Positions 17,946 through 28,329 of a DNA stretch of 64,000 nucleotides are shown here, in pieces. The translations under genes and the position numbers were made by a program. Under the pieces are notes generated by a model. The model was given only the letters and a program-made list of their open reading frames with translations. It did no database searches and was not told the origin of the DNA. Position 1 is the first letter of the stretch; each line of letters begins with the position of its first letter. This DNA is from Notospermus geniculatus (taxonomy: Eukaryota > Nemertea > Pilidiophora > Heteronemertea > Lineidae), in assembly GCA_002633025.1 (NCBI GenBank), contig NMRB01001339.1, forward strand, positions 4,649-68,648, given 5' to 3'.

Positions 17946-18068
17946 TAGGAGCTTCACTATACCAGATTTTTACAAAATGAAGACAACTGAAATTCATTGA
18001 CATTTCCTAGGGGCATTATTTCCTGTGATACACCGGCGTCCACAGCCGATTTTGCGCGGTGGCGAGCA

Positions 18069-18223
18069 GGGGTAGCCACATAGAAACTCCGCTAGTGCAT
18101 CGACAGCCTATCGGTGCATGGAGGTATACCTCCATGATCGGTGTTAAAATGCACGGGAAAATGTATAGCACTATCGGCAGATGGGCTCCGCTAGCGCTGG
18201 CGGAGTTTCTATGCGGCCACCCC
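18069..18223. mobile_element. MITE, GGGGTGGCCGCATAGAAAC ends
   Basis: GGGGTAGCCACATAGAAACT at the left and its complement at the right. The interior has CATGGAGGTATACCTCCATG, a perfect palindrome. Confidence 0.85.
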
Positions 18224-18547
18224 AGATCGCTTGCGATATCGCCTGGTAGCTGCTGGCTTTAGAACAATAGTTATTGCTAACAACATCAACAGAACAACCA
18301 GCCATCAGAGACTTCCCCACTATGCTTTTGCTCCTACCTACCCTAACAATTCAAAACTCGTTTAGAAGTACTTGTTCAGACTTTTTGCCAACTCATGAGT
18401 GATTCGCAATTTCAAGTGCGAAATGTCAAAATAATTGCTCGTTTCGCTTCCGTAGGCGTAGACAGGGGAGAAACGCAAACGCTATTTGTATGATTCGAAG
18501 GTCAATATTCTGATTGGGTGGAAATGACGTCATACAGATGAGTTCAA

Positions 18548-19112
18548 ATTTCGTAACTAGGTCATTGCCATGGATAATTTGCGCATGCGCAGTTTGCCGT
18601 TATCCTTGGTCCAAGCCGGAAGTCAATGTTTTAATGGCTTTCAACGAAGGATTGCCGGTGGCTTGCATAATTTTGCCGTTTTCTGTTGGTTTTTCGCCCA
18701 GCTTTGTGTTTGTACGTTTGCGAGTCCTCGAGATAATCACCAGGCGGTCCTGAAAACGCTACCAACATGAAAATCGGGTGCGATATACAGAAAAACTCGC
18801 CCAGGTTTGGCCTCCGAATGGACAAAAATGGCGATGCACATGGCCGTAGATCGCGAATTCACTCCATTCTTCGCTCTACCTCTCGCACGCTTTGGTGAGA
18901 TAGCGGGGGAAACAAGTGAATTTTCCTTTCCTCAACTAGTACCAGACCCTTTCACAGCGTAATTAAGGGCTGCCCTGCAGAAATATCGAAGAGAACCACC
19001 AAAAATGCAGAAATCCTTCGTTGAAACCAATGAAAACACACCAGCTTCCGTGTTGACCAAGAAAACGGCTACTGCGCATGTGCGGGTTGCCAAGAAATCG
19101 CCATGACGACAT
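18548..19112. repeat. Inverted duplication with NRF1-like GCGCATGCGC
   Basis: 18570-18665 and 18995-19100 are diverged inverted copies (GCGCAGT-GCCGTT, CTTGGTC, CGGAAG, TTTCAACGAAGGATT). The left arm also has TGACGTCA at 18527-18534 just outside. Open frames in the arms (18570-18770 +, 18631-18825 -) mirror one another and are not called as genes. Confidence 0.55.
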
Positions 19113-19323
19113 GAACGATGATCTACATGTAGTTTGAAATGATCTATAATGCATTTTTCATGATAGGATGCACACGCAGTTTTTGACGTAGGTGTCTGTG
19201 GAGTGGGTATCAATGGGTGACCCAGAATGATTGCAACCCATATAAGTGCCTGCCATTTCTAGAACTGATGATGGAATTCATGCTTCATTTTTTACACACA
19301 TTAATTTGATGTGATATCACAAT

Positions 19324-19586
19324 CAGGGCCGAATCCAGGGTTGACAGAAAGGGGGGCGTAGCTCAACGGAGAGGCGGCGGACAACGAAAGTGGGAAGCCG
19401 AAATACCCCCAGAAAAATTTGACAATTTAATTGCTTTTAGATGCATTTTCCTGGCATCTGAGAGCGAAATACTCGAATTTTTATGTGATTGAATTTGTCT
19501 TGCAAAAAAAAACCATTGCTCTGCCAAAAATGGGGGGGGGGGGGGGAACGCTCCCATGCCCCCNCCCCGCCCCCCTGGACCCGGCC
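19324..19586. mobile_element. hAT-like MITE
   Basis: Ends CAGGGCCGAATCCAGG and CCTGGACCCGGCC. Flanked by ATCACAAT (19316-19323) and CTCACAAT (19587-19594), an 8 bp target duplication with one mismatch. CAGGG ends plus an 8 bp duplication are typical of the hAT superfamily. It contains a long G run and the N at 19564. Confidence 0.75.
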
Positions 19587-19708
19587 CTCACAATTCAGTC
19601 CTAAAACTTTGGGCTCTTTAGTCCATGTGGTCTAGATTTTATCGCCTGTCCAAAATGTGCTCCAAATGTCCACCTCGTTTAATTTCCAACGGGACCTCTC
19701 TCTTCTTG

Positions 19709-19714
19709 TTTATT
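19709..19714 (-). terminator. Poly(A) signal AATAAA
   Basis: Minus-strand AATAAA 34 nt beyond the stop codon of the 81-residue gene. Confidence 0.55.
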
Positions 19715-19747
19715 GTCAAAATCATATTATCATTTCGACGGTATCAT

Positions 19748-21734
19748 TTATTTCTTATCATGAGCTTTTAATATGTCATTAGCTTTGTTTTTTAAATACA
19801 ATTGTCTCCGTTCAAGTTGTTTCCCAACTAATTTGTCACAATAATATGGCCTAATCAGTAATGAGCTTAGCAACGCCTGATATACATGTACTTCGTCGTT
19901 CTGAATAAAATTTTTTCCGAATTCTGTTTCACAAGAATTCAATTTTCCAGCAGGTTCATAACCACAAAAATACCGAGTTTACAGCGAACTGGTCGTGGTA
20001 CCTGAATAGAGGTTCTTCACGTGATGTCACACCCTAATTAGCATATCATAACATTGGCACTGACGGCCATATTGGCCGTCAGTGCCAATGGGGTTTACTG
20101 AAAGAAATCAGATTTTAACTGGAATATTTTCCAAACTACCTTTCTTATCATTTCAGTTTCTTAATATATGATTTGTCAAATAAAATCACATGTTCTACAG
20201 CAGTCTGATGATTGGATGACACCTGTCTGTTGTAAAAACAGACAATTAGTGCTGAATTACATAGAGTTGTGCTACAACTCTATGTAATTCGGCACTAATT
20301 CAGCACAACTTGTAGTGTATTACTGACGGCCAACACGGCAAAGCACATGGCCAATTGTGTATTAATTCGCTCATTAGCATTGAGTTGTGACGTCGGTAAA
20401 GAACCTCTATAGAGAGTCAAACACCGCCATCTTGAATCTATTACATTACTCGCATCAGGACTTTATTGCGTATTAAGAGCATATTTGCACAACTGCTGTG
20501 GCTTTGCTGCCTTCGAACAACATTTGGGCAAGTCCACGGTCTCGGACGTGGCATGTTTTCACTTATTCAGTGCTGTTTCTGCAAATTTAGGAACCACAGA
20601 AAGATGTAATGCCCTGCAGCATGTCAGGCTCTTGTCCTTCTATGCCTCCGGTATGAATTAAGTTCGTTGTGATTCACAAGTAGTGCACTGTTTGCTAATT
20701 AGTTGCGTCACGGACGTGACATCGCACAGGTCACGTCCGTGACGCAACTAATTAGCAAAAAGTGCACTAATTATGAATCACAACGAACTTAATTCATACC
20801 AGAGGCATAGAAGGACCCAAGCCTGACATGATGCAGGGTACTTAATGGTCCTTTGGTGCCATGAGTTGCAGAGACCGCACTGAATAAGTAAAAAAATATC
20901 CTGAATTTTAAAACTCATCAAACAATAGTGAGTTTAAGAAACCATACGTTAACGCTAACGCTAACGTTATTGACATCATTTTGACGTCACATCGAATGAA
21001 TCTGTTGTATTTCTTCGGGGAGTGACGTCATTTTGACGTAATCAGCGTTAGCGTTCGCGTTAACGTATGGTTTCTTAAACTCACTAATACTGGACGATAT
21101 TAACGATATATGCAAGGAGCCTCTTCAACGTTTTATTTTTTATATTGCAAATGTACGTCAGATATAGTATTACTGTTAGTGTTATCATTAACGGAGCGAT
21201 TTCTTAACTCTCTAATAACAACAACAACACGATACGTAAAACCATAATCACCGTGGAGAATCGTCAGCGCATTCGCCGGGTTTTTCAAGTGGCAGCACTG
21301 TGCTCCGAGTCGAACATGGCGGCTGTGTCACATAATTGATATGTGTGTTGCCGACTAAAACGCGAAAGATGGAGAGTTTCGGTCGAGGTGAGCGAGTTAA
21401 AGTAAATTCGAGGATGATCTAGTGATAATTTGCAATAGAACAAGCCGAAATATAGGTGCTGAAGGAGTGTTGTTTCTTTGTTTGAAGTGGAAATGTTCGT
21501 AGTGTAGGCCGGTTGTTAGATTGACCGCAGTTTCCACGGAGTGACACTTGAACTTTTCCACTTATATCAAATGTAAAATCGACTACGGAATTCCAATTAA
21601 GGAAGCTTTAGATTAATAGACGATAAACTGGAGGTCATCTTCGGCATGGTCTAAGCGTGTATACCTTTCATCTTCGGTACATTTGCTCCCCGCTTTGGAG
21701 TTGACATCTTCAACATTTGTGACACAGCCGCCAT
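19748..21734 (-). CDS. Small 81-residue protein gene, two coding exons
   Basis: Exon 1 is 21734-21665: ATG in the context GACATGGCGG (YY1-like), 23 codons plus 1 nt, starting MAAVSQMLKMSTPKRG, donor AAAG/GTATAC. Exon 2 is 19923-19748: acceptor TTCTTGTGAAACAG, 2 nt completing a Glu codon, then 57 codons to TAA. It includes DEVHVYQALLSSLLIRPYYC and a charged tail ending KAHDKK. AATAAA lies 34 nt past the stop. Start context, donor, phase and poly(A) site agree. The protein is basic with one helical-looking hydrophobic stretch. No family recognised; the size would suit a small organellar or complex subunit, but that is a guess. The 1.7 kb intron holds four MITEs or foldbacks and an inverted copy of the gene's own promoter. 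Confidence 0.6.
20006..20410. mobile_element. MITE, AGAGGTTCTTCAC family, copy 1
   Basis: Ends ATAGAGGTTCTT and AAGAACCTCTAT. Contains a perfect hairpin GCACTGACGGCC/GGCCGTCAGTGC around ATATT, and a second hairpin TACATAGAGTTGT. Copy 2 (32445-33075) carries a SINE; this copy is the empty site. Confidence 0.9.
20555..20894. mobile_element. Foldback, 160 bp arms
   Basis: Arms 20555-20720 and 20730-20894 around a 9 bp loop. Ends ACTTATTCAG and CTGAATAAGT. The centre CACGGACGTGAC/GTCACGTCCGTG pairs perfectly. Confidence 0.9.
20937..21086. mobile_element. TA-type MITE, AGTGAGTTTAAGAAACC family
   Basis: AGTGAGTTTAAGAAACCATA and complement, then CGTTAACGCTAACGCTAACG. TA at both flanks. The interior has TGACGTCA-like blocks in mirror. 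Confidence 0.9.
21100..21213. mobile_element. AGAGAGTTTAAG MITE, right half
   Basis: Matches the right half of 14394-14953 (ATTGCAAATGTACGTCAG, AACGGAGCGATTTCTTAA) without its insertions. Confidence 0.75.
21243..21332. repeat. Inverted copy of the 81-residue gene's promoter
   Basis: Complement of 21715-21803 at about 90% identity, including ATGGCGGCTGTGTCACA. It points rightward, then diverges. A further 40 bp on, ATGGAGAGTTTCGGTCGAG ends at a good donor GTGAGC (21387), a possible second first exon on the + strand. Confidence 0.7.
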
Positions 21735-21803
21735 GTCCGACTCGGAGCACAGTGCTGCCACTTGAAAAACTCGGCGAATGCGCTGACGATTCTCCACGGT
21801 GAT
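21715..21803 (-). promoter_or_regulatory. Proximal promoter/5' UTR of the 81-residue gene
   Basis: Lies at and just upstream of the start codon of that gene. It is GC-rich with no TATA, and the start codon overlaps a YY1-like ACATGGCGGC. Duplicated in inverted orientation at 21243-21332 inside the first intron. Confidence 0.4.
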
Positions 21804-22179
21804 AAAGGAGGAATCATAAAGGAATCCTTTATGGTAAAACCTACTCAAAAGGAATTTTGTGGATAACTCACTCCTTGAAGACAGATGACATTATTGACAA
21901 TCTGTAATTGTACATGCTGGTGTCTGTTAAAGGTCTCTGTGACCTCTGACGATAAACACTTAATTGGCGTGATTCCAGGTTTCAGACGCCCACGGGGAGG
22001 GGTTACGGGAAGAGAATGCTGTCTTTCAGTGATGTTAGTTTTGAAATAATATGTAAGAAATTGCGATAGAACGGTACGCTGTCTATGAAATTTAACGAGG
22101 AGTGTTCTACTTGTCAATCAGTGCCCGGTCATTCTGCATAATGCATCGTGTAGAAATCGGCTAACCTCTTCCTACACTC

Positions 22180-22474
22180 TGCAGCAAGCAGCCAGATTCC
22201 GTGTTCAACGCTTTGGGATTTTCTCGTGCGACCAATCAGAAGCCTCGTTTCTTCGTCGTTCACCGAAGAAAAAATATCAATGGTGTCATTTCATCAAATT
22301 TTGATTGGTCAACGTCATCACCGGGAACACGTCATGCACGTGGGTCGGTTCAAGTTTTGCCGTGATTGGTTGCTATTTTTGGGACCGGGGAAATCCGTTG
22401 AACACGGAATGTGGTTTGCTTGCGTGAAGGTCAAGGGAGGAGAAGCCGAGTCTTGACCTGAACTCAGTGAAGAT
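22180..22474. repeat. Inverted-repeat element with CCAAT motifs
   Basis: GCAAGCAGCCAGATTCCGTG on the left against CACGGAATGTGGTTTGCTTG on the right; several CCAATCA motifs between. Half of it (22340-22474) recurs in reverse at 43169-43288. Confidence 0.6.
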
Positions 22475-22749
22475 GTGCCCGGTTGCACAATCAATTTTAG
22501 TCACTAACGGTGGCGTTATCTCAATACTGGTGTTAAGTCTTCAGTTGAGGCCATTACAAAGCAAGCGTTTGGGATTAGTGGAAACATCAATTGTGCAATA
22601 GGGCCCAGTGTGGTAGGCCTACAGCTAAACGAGCACCTTCGGCCATCACAGAGGATTTTGCTCTGTATCTATGCATTTCTAAAGGGCCACTAAAGTCAAC
22701 TCCGTAACCATTTTGATATGGCTATTCCCAAACAGATGTATTGACGACC
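22475..22749. other. No recognisable feature
   Basis: No supported gene or inverted repeat. ATCAATTGTGCAATAGGGCCC near 22590 resembles MITE ends, but no partner was found. Confidence 0.35.
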
Positions 22750-23145
22750 TACTGTATAATATGACTTATCCGGCCACCGCGGCCAACCTGCGAACTACGG
22801 GAATTATTGACTATACACGATCCAGGCCAAGTTATGAAAGGCCAAGTTAGGGTTACACATCACTTGTGAGTTTCTTTTCAACAGCAGACCGCAGTTTTAT
22901 TTCACAGTAAGCCTAGGTTTAATTGACATCATTTACTAATCGTACTGGTCAATTCATTTTGAAAAAAGTGAAACTGACCCTCACCGCGGGATATCCATTA
23001 CGATGCTCACCAGGCGTAAGACGATTTCCATTGAACATGTAACCCTGACTAGGCCTTTCATAACGTGGCCTGGATCGTGTATAGTCAATAATTCCCGTTG
23101 TTCGCAGGTTGGCCGCGGTGGCCGGATAAGTCATATTATACAGTA
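22750..23145. mobile_element. Inverted-repeat element, 100 bp arms
   Basis: Arms 22750-22848 and 23042-23145 (TACTG-TATAATATGACTTATC and complement). The interior of about 190 bp is unique. Confidence 0.85.
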
Positions 23146-23480
23146 AATGTAACATACATTTCAAGCACATGTAAAATACTCTGTACGTTATTACTCTACT
23201 TTCTTCATTGTCTGGTCACTCCAGGCAAAATCACAGCACCTCCTGAATTATAGTGTTACCTATTGATCTTGGAATCCAATGGGATAGGGCCTACATGCAC
23301 TTCTGGGAAAGTAGGCCTGTAGGCCTAGGTTCAGTTACTAAAATGATCCTTGTCAGATTTCAAAGTCTCAGAAGACTGGGGTTGCCAGGACCTGTGGTGT
23401 CATTTTTCCTGGTGCACGAAATGTCCGGTACAAAACGGACTTTCTTTTAAAAGAAAATGAATTGGTTGTGCAATTTGTGC

Positions 23481-23673
23481 CATCTTGGTTTCCACGGAGA
23501 TTTCTTGGAACCCACGCATGCGCACTTTTCTGGTAGGCAAAACAACGCAAAGTGATTGTTCAAGAGATACGAATTTGCCCCACTCACGCACTGTGTCCCC
23601 CACAGGCCTGCGCGAGATTGCCTACCAGATGTAACTGCGCATGTGCAGTTTGGAAGAAATTCAAGATGGCGGG
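23481..23673. repeat. Inverted repeat with CGCATGCGCA and TCTGGTAGGCAA
   Basis: GCCATCTTGG ... ATTTCTTGGAA ... CGCATGCGCA ... CTGGTAGGCAA is mirrored at the right side (TTGCCTACCAG, TGCGCATGTGC, CAAGATGGC). Related in sequence to the inverted duplication at 18548-19112. ATG at 23666 opens only 16 codons. Confidence 0.55.
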
Positions 23674-23904
23674 GGGCCGTCGAAACGATGAATACCCTTT
23701 AGACTCAAAGAAGTGATCATGAAAATGACGATCTAGGCCTATTAGTGGTAAGAGATGACTATAAAGAATTTTGACGTCGATTGACCTCAAATCAATGCAC
23801 TTAATAGACTGGCACTTCCTCATTGGAAATGTGATTAAAATTCAATCCAATCACACCACACATGTTGTTATGGACTATCCGAAATATTCATACCTGGGAG
23901 ATGC

Positions 23905-24297
23905 TATGGGCCATATTCATAAAGGGTGTTTAGCCTGATCAGCGTACAAATTCTGCATTACACAGGTTAAAGGCCTAGAAAACTATTGTCTGATGTCTGT
24001 ATGGTGCTTCACCAGAGGGGTTTACCCGCAGGATAATCACACGCGTACAACTTTCCTGCGTCTAAGCCCAAGAGCACAAAGGAAAAGTTAAACGATCAGG
24101 CAGGCTTGTCTAGAATTTGTCCAACACTTTCTATTGTCCTCCCACACTGAGACGCAGGAAAGTTAGACGCGTGTGATCATCTTGTGGGTATCAGGCAGCA
24201 TACAGAAAGCAGAACAATAGTTTTCTAGGCCTTTAACCTGTGTAATGCAGAATGTGTACGCTGATTAGGCTAAACACCCTTTATGAATATGGCCCAT
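23905..24297. mobile_element. Foldback, ATGGGCCATATTCATAAAGG ends
   Basis: Arms of about 160 bp: ATGGGCCATATTCATAAAGG and complement, mirrored through AACTTTCCTGCGTC. Loop near 24090-24110. Confidence 0.9.
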
Positions 24298-24635
24298 GAG
24301 TTTGCCTGGAGTGACCAGACAATGGAGAAAGTAGAGTATTTGCGCCGCATTTTTGGGTTTTGTTGTTGTTCGTAGTTGCTGACGCCACCTTTGATGTAGT
24401 TGCGGAAATAACAGTGACCTATTAGGAAGCTGCCTCTAGGGCCCCTTTAAATCTTCAAATAAGAGCACGCTCTTGAAACCTGCTCTAACGGAGTTACGAG
24501 CAGTGAATCATACATCATCACTACGGCAATACCCACGACAAATCTAACCACTCCCATAGGTAATAATACACAACTCATTATTTTCTCATAAACTGATGTT
24601 GAATTTGTGCCACTTATTGTAAACCCAACAGAACC

Positions 24636-26548
24636 TTAATTTGATTTGGTAGCGTCAAATAGGGACAAAAATTGCACGGGATGCATTTGCAGCCAGGTAA
24701 TTGGGTATTTGGGTCCCAAAGGCACCTGGGGTAGAGGTGGAGTTCTAATGTACCCTTTGCAATTACGGAAGAAAAAGATGTTGGCATTTGTTGATAGTTT
24801 GGGAATTGGTAATTTCAAGACATCGTTATTAACACACAAGATGCACAGTAGGTTGGTCTATGTTACACACAAGTGAAATACATGTACTGTATTGCCTACC
24901 TCTCTGCCAGGATCGTTGGGTATTGCAGATACCGGTACTGTCCTTAAGTGCCTCTGTATGCATGAGGTAGGTCTCAGCATCCCTCCCCTGGCGGCGGAAT
25001 CGGGAACCAACGTAATACGTTGACTGGTGTCCTGTCCAACTCATAGCCTACAAAGTGGTAGCCTACATCTCTATCCTAGGACAACCTGGGATGTGTTAGT
25101 CTGACATGTCTGACCTCTCTTTTGGACGACTTCTCCATTTCCTGACCCACAGTGTATCAATGGTTTTCGTGGCCCGCGAAAATACCGTCGTGATACATTA
25201 TCTTTAAGAGAAGATTTAAAGCCTACTCGAAAAATAGGTGAATCATCGGTAAAAGTTGTCGTGGGTCTAAGGCTGGGTTCACATAGAGGTATACGGTATA
25301 CGAACACGATGGCTAATAATGGCCTAATAAAGGGTTCATGACCATGAAACCTTTGCTCCCCAGCGTGTCCGTATACCGTATATCTCTATTGAATTCAGCC
25401 GCAGGCCGAGTTTACATAGAGGTATACGGTATACGGACAAGCTGACGAACAATAAAGGGTTCATGACCATGAAACCTTTGTAACGTCTTTTTTGCGGATA
25501 TAACGCCCCATACCGCAGCTTTCGACCATACAGTTTGATAGCTGACCCTGGTAAGACATACACCATGGGGATTTCGTCCCTCTCTTTGCCCACTCCAGTG
25601 ACTTTTGTAATTTTACCATCGGTGGTGACCTCCCCTTGATCTTGTTAAAGGTCCTTGGCGAGGTTTTAGATTCTTATTCTGAAAGCTTACGTCCAGCAAG
25701 TGTCAGGTCCGATTATCTCTAACAATTCAGAAGCTTGGTTCTGTTTCCTCTTGAGAATCAAACCGCTAATGTACAATATTTGTTCTGAGTAGCCGCAGCT
25801 TCAGAGAACTCAAGAAAGAACATACTGTAAGATTTAGTATTATCGGGTTATTCAGGAAAAAAACGCTATACTATGGGCGGTTAAACCCGCATTTTTAAGA
25901 CGTTGGCGAAACAAGACATTGAGACACTTTTCAAAGACATGTAGTTCAAAAATAAGACGTTGTGTGGCGCCTTTCAAAGACCTTGCAGTTTAAAGACAAA
26001 GACTGTCATACTTTTCAAAGACGTAGTTACAAATTAAGACGTCGGGTGGCGCCTCATTACCGCCTGAGTGGCACCCGGCGGATTCTGAATCTCTGTCATT
26101 TGGAGATACAAAAAATGAAAAAAAATTGCTGTTATTCAAAATGTTACACTTTTTTGTTCTGCGTCCGGACTGCTTCCGAAGATTTCGCACTCGACGTGGT
26201 GTCGATCATGACGTGGACGTCGGAACGCGATGTCACGTTCGGCGTCATAGTAGCTCGTTGAACAAAAAAGCCGGAATAAGATTGCAGGGAGACTGAGATC
26301 CCTGTTACACCGGCCTTCGATGGAATCAATTGCTTTTTGATATTAGAAAAACACTTAACAGCAACGATTTCAAATTATGCTTGAAGAAAGTGAATTCAAT
26401 ACGACATGGTTGGATGCGCCTGATTTACAGCTAACGACTGGTTTCCGGCCCGAGTTGATGACGTGAATGGCTCATCAATTCGAAATGTAATGGTACCAGT
26501 CTGGACACCAGGTGCAACATAAAATACGTCGGATCGAATGGAACGTAT
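24636..26548 (-). CDS. Candidate multi-exon gene, 3' part (four exons)
   Basis: Four exons whose phases all agree, read leftward: 26548-26429 (40 codons, donor GCT/GTAAAT), 26332-26150 (61 codons, donor AAA/GTGTAA), 25629-25476 (51 codons plus 1 nt; includes DEIPMVYVLPGSAIKLYGRK) and 24754-24636 (2 nt plus 38 codons to TAA; starts YIRTPPLPQVPLGPKYP). The last acceptor (CATCTTTTTCTTCCGTAATT..AAAG) is strong; the 25629 acceptor is weak, and an alternative at 25640 with a micro-exon at 26061-26092 is possible. Composition is beta-rich (V, T, S), suggesting an extracellular or structural protein; no family recognised. MITEs lie in the introns and touch two splice sites. No AATAAA was found downstream. 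Upstream exons should lie right of 26815. Confidence 0.4.
25160..25215. mobile_element. Fragment of the GATAATATATCACGG element
   Basis: GGTTTTCGTGGCCCGCGAAA ... GTGATACATTATCTTTAAG is the reverse complement of one end of the element at 53627-53874. Confidence 0.65.
25270..25480. mobile_element. MITE and partial repeat, AGAGGTATACGGTATACG
   Basis: 25270-25395 has ends AGGCTGGGTTCACATAGAGG and complement. 25405-25480 repeats the left half. The interior CAAAGGTTTCATGG is shared with 41340-41472. It sits in an intron of the candidate gene, with the 25476 donor at its edge. Confidence 0.8.
25924..26052. repeat. Two diverged tandem copies of an AAGACGT repeat
   Basis: ACTTTTCAAAGACATGTAG ... AAGACGTTGTGTGGCGCC and ATACTTTTCAAAGACGTAG ... 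AAGACGTCGGGTGGCGCC, about 85 bp apart. Confidence 0.6.
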
Positions 26549-26549
26549 C

Positions 26550-26815
26550 TAAGGGCCGTATGCTCGGTTCGGACTTCAGCCACACTTTCATTAAAGTCTG
26601 ACTTTTCTCAGTGCTTCAAGCAAAGAGAAAGGGCCGTATTCACGGGTCGGACTTTAGCCTAAAGTATAACACTTAAGTTAGACTTTCTCTTCGCTTGAAG
26701 CATTGAGAAAAGTCAGACTTTAATGAAAGTGTGGCTGAAGTCCGACCCGTGCATACGGGCCAAAGTCTAACTTCAGCTACTTTAGCATAAAGTCCGATCC
26801 AAGCATACGGCCCTT
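26550..26815. mobile_element. Nested MITE, AGGGCCGTATGC ends
   Basis: Outer ends AAGGGCCGTATGCTCGG and GCATACGGCCCTT. Inner pair AGGGCCGTATTCACGGGTCG (26630) and CGACCCGTGCATACGGGCC, with GGACTTCAGCCACACTTTC and complement. Confidence 0.85.
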
Positions 26816-26957
26816 AAGCTGCGTTTAGCTGACACGCGGAATGCGGATTGCGGAACGCGGAAGCGGAAAATGCAATGGATTTTTGCATACAACATATCTT
26901 TCCGCCAGGGTTTCCGCGTCCCTATACCGCATTCCGCGTGTCAGCTAAACGCAGCCT
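26815..26957. mobile_element. MITE, GCTGCGTTTAGCTGACACG ends, TTA duplication
   Basis: AGCTGCGTTTAGCTGACACG and complement. Flanked by TTA on both sides, as in PIF/Harbinger elements. A diverged copy (shared TTTTGCA-ACAACATAT centre) is at 34000-34112. Confidence 0.85.
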
Positions 26958-27161
26958 TACTCGTCTGGTCTGAAAGGATCAAGTGACGTGCTGAACAAGC
27001 TACTCCTCGAGTCCTAGAAAAGTTTCTGGAGATACTGGGGTTATAATGTGAAGCGCTCTGAGACTGTTTACCGTTGAAACACTTGGTAAAAACCTTTGCT
27101 GTTATTATATTGATAAGTTGAGTCATTATCATGTTACATGTAGTTGTCCCACAAATACACT

Positions 27162-27529
27162 AAGCCAGCAGTCAGCCGCGCTTATTGCCAAAAGACAGCA
27201 GCAAAGTTATCATGGACCAATACAAAAAAAAATTCTCCTGATTGGTGCATGCTCAACCAACCATGAATGAGGAGGACGATTTTTTGTTGATCCCGACAGG
27301 TCGGCGCTGCGAGCGAAATGACCTGAGCGACGTCATTGACGTCGTTGACGTTGCGTCATGAGAAAAGCCGGAAGTAAACTGAAATAACGTTAGAAAAAAG
27401 AAATTTCGGTCACAATTACGCTCGCAGCGACCCCGTGTGGTGCTAGTACGGCGCCCTCCTCATTGGTCCGCTAGGCACTGAATTGGACCGCAGTGACACC
27501 TATTGGTCAACTGACCGAAAGCTTCTATT
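27162..27529. mobile_element. AATAGGAGCAGTCAGCCGC MITE, interrupted
   Basis: Matches 8170-8341 and 50874-51053. Split at GAATGAG/TCCGCTA by 27266-27464; the copy at 50874 shows the intact junction. Confidence 0.85.
27266..27464. mobile_element. Insertion with AATGAGGAG ends
   Basis: AATGAGGAG and CTCCTCATT ends. The interior has TCCCGACAGGTCGGCGCT and GACGTCATTGACGTC, matching the complement of 63218-63290. Confidence 0.8.
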
Positions 27530-27777
27530 ACTGTGTAATAATCTGGTACGCCTGTTTTTTTTCTGGAGACACGTTAAGAAGGTCAAGATGTTACATGACA
27601 AAAATTCTTGATAGAATATCAAACTCCTTGTGCAAGACACACGAAAGAGTCATGAATGGTTTCAACTAAAACCTGGCTTTAGCTTTTCCATGTAACTTTT
27701 TTTTATTTCGTGATCCGAGGGGAAAGTAGGAATATTTTCTGATGCATTTACGTGCCTTGCTTGGGGAAGTCGGACCA

Positions 27778-27936
27778 TGTGTGAAAGGAATCCAAGTCCC
27801 CTTGTAATCAAAGTCCGGTCTTATTGTTCAGCGAGGGATGGCTACAGAGACCATAACCATTCGAATATACCTTACAGTAGCGGGCTATTGTTTGGCGGAC
27901 CTGCATTCCTAGGACGCTGATTCCTGTCACACCTGC
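27778..27936. mobile_element. MITE, GTGTGAAAGGAATCC / CTTATTGTTCAGCGAG family
   Basis: Ends GTGTGAAAGGAA and TTCCTGTCACAC. Interior AAGTCCGGTCTTATTGTTCA and CGGGCTATTGTTTGGCGGAC. A second copy is at 34795-34947. Confidence 0.75.
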
Positions 27937-28117
27937 AGACCTGACGGCTCATTTAGCGTCGTTGCCCCAAAGTGTAAATCTCATGCGCCTACCTCTGCAC
28001 TCCCTGTCTGTGTTGTTGAATGATATGGCGACTTGTGATTGGCTGAATTGCCGGTGTAAGCGCACATCGTAAAACTTCAACACAGATGAACTCTGGAAAA
28101 TGTTACGCCGACATGTG

Positions 28118-28288
28118 CCAGTGTAACAGAAAAGAATGTCCCCCTGTAAAAAGTGTCCGCTTCTATTGTTCAATGACGGATTAAAGTGCACGGCTATAGA
28201 ACCCAATCACCAGAGACTAGAATGTAACAATAGGATCTTTTGTTCCTGGGACAGTTTTTTCTGGGGACATTCTTTCCTTTCACACCTG
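28118..28288. mobile_element. MITE, AGAATGTCCCC ends
   Basis: CAGTGTAACAGAAAAGAATG then TCCCC at the left; GGGGACATTCTTTCC then TTTCACACCTG at the right. Confidence 0.75.
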
Positions 28289-28329
28289 TGTACGGCGAGT
28301 GCTCGCTTGCGTGGACAGTATGAACCTAC

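Noticed and set aside
18570-18825. Overlapping + and - frames with NRF1 and CRE sites upstream
   Set aside because: The region is one arm of an inverted duplication and the frames mirror each other; no splice-phase or poly(A) evidence.
19531-19564. Long G runs as biological features
   Set aside because: The G runs at 19531, 32271 and 46429 have N bases near them, so their exact length is probably an assembly artefact.
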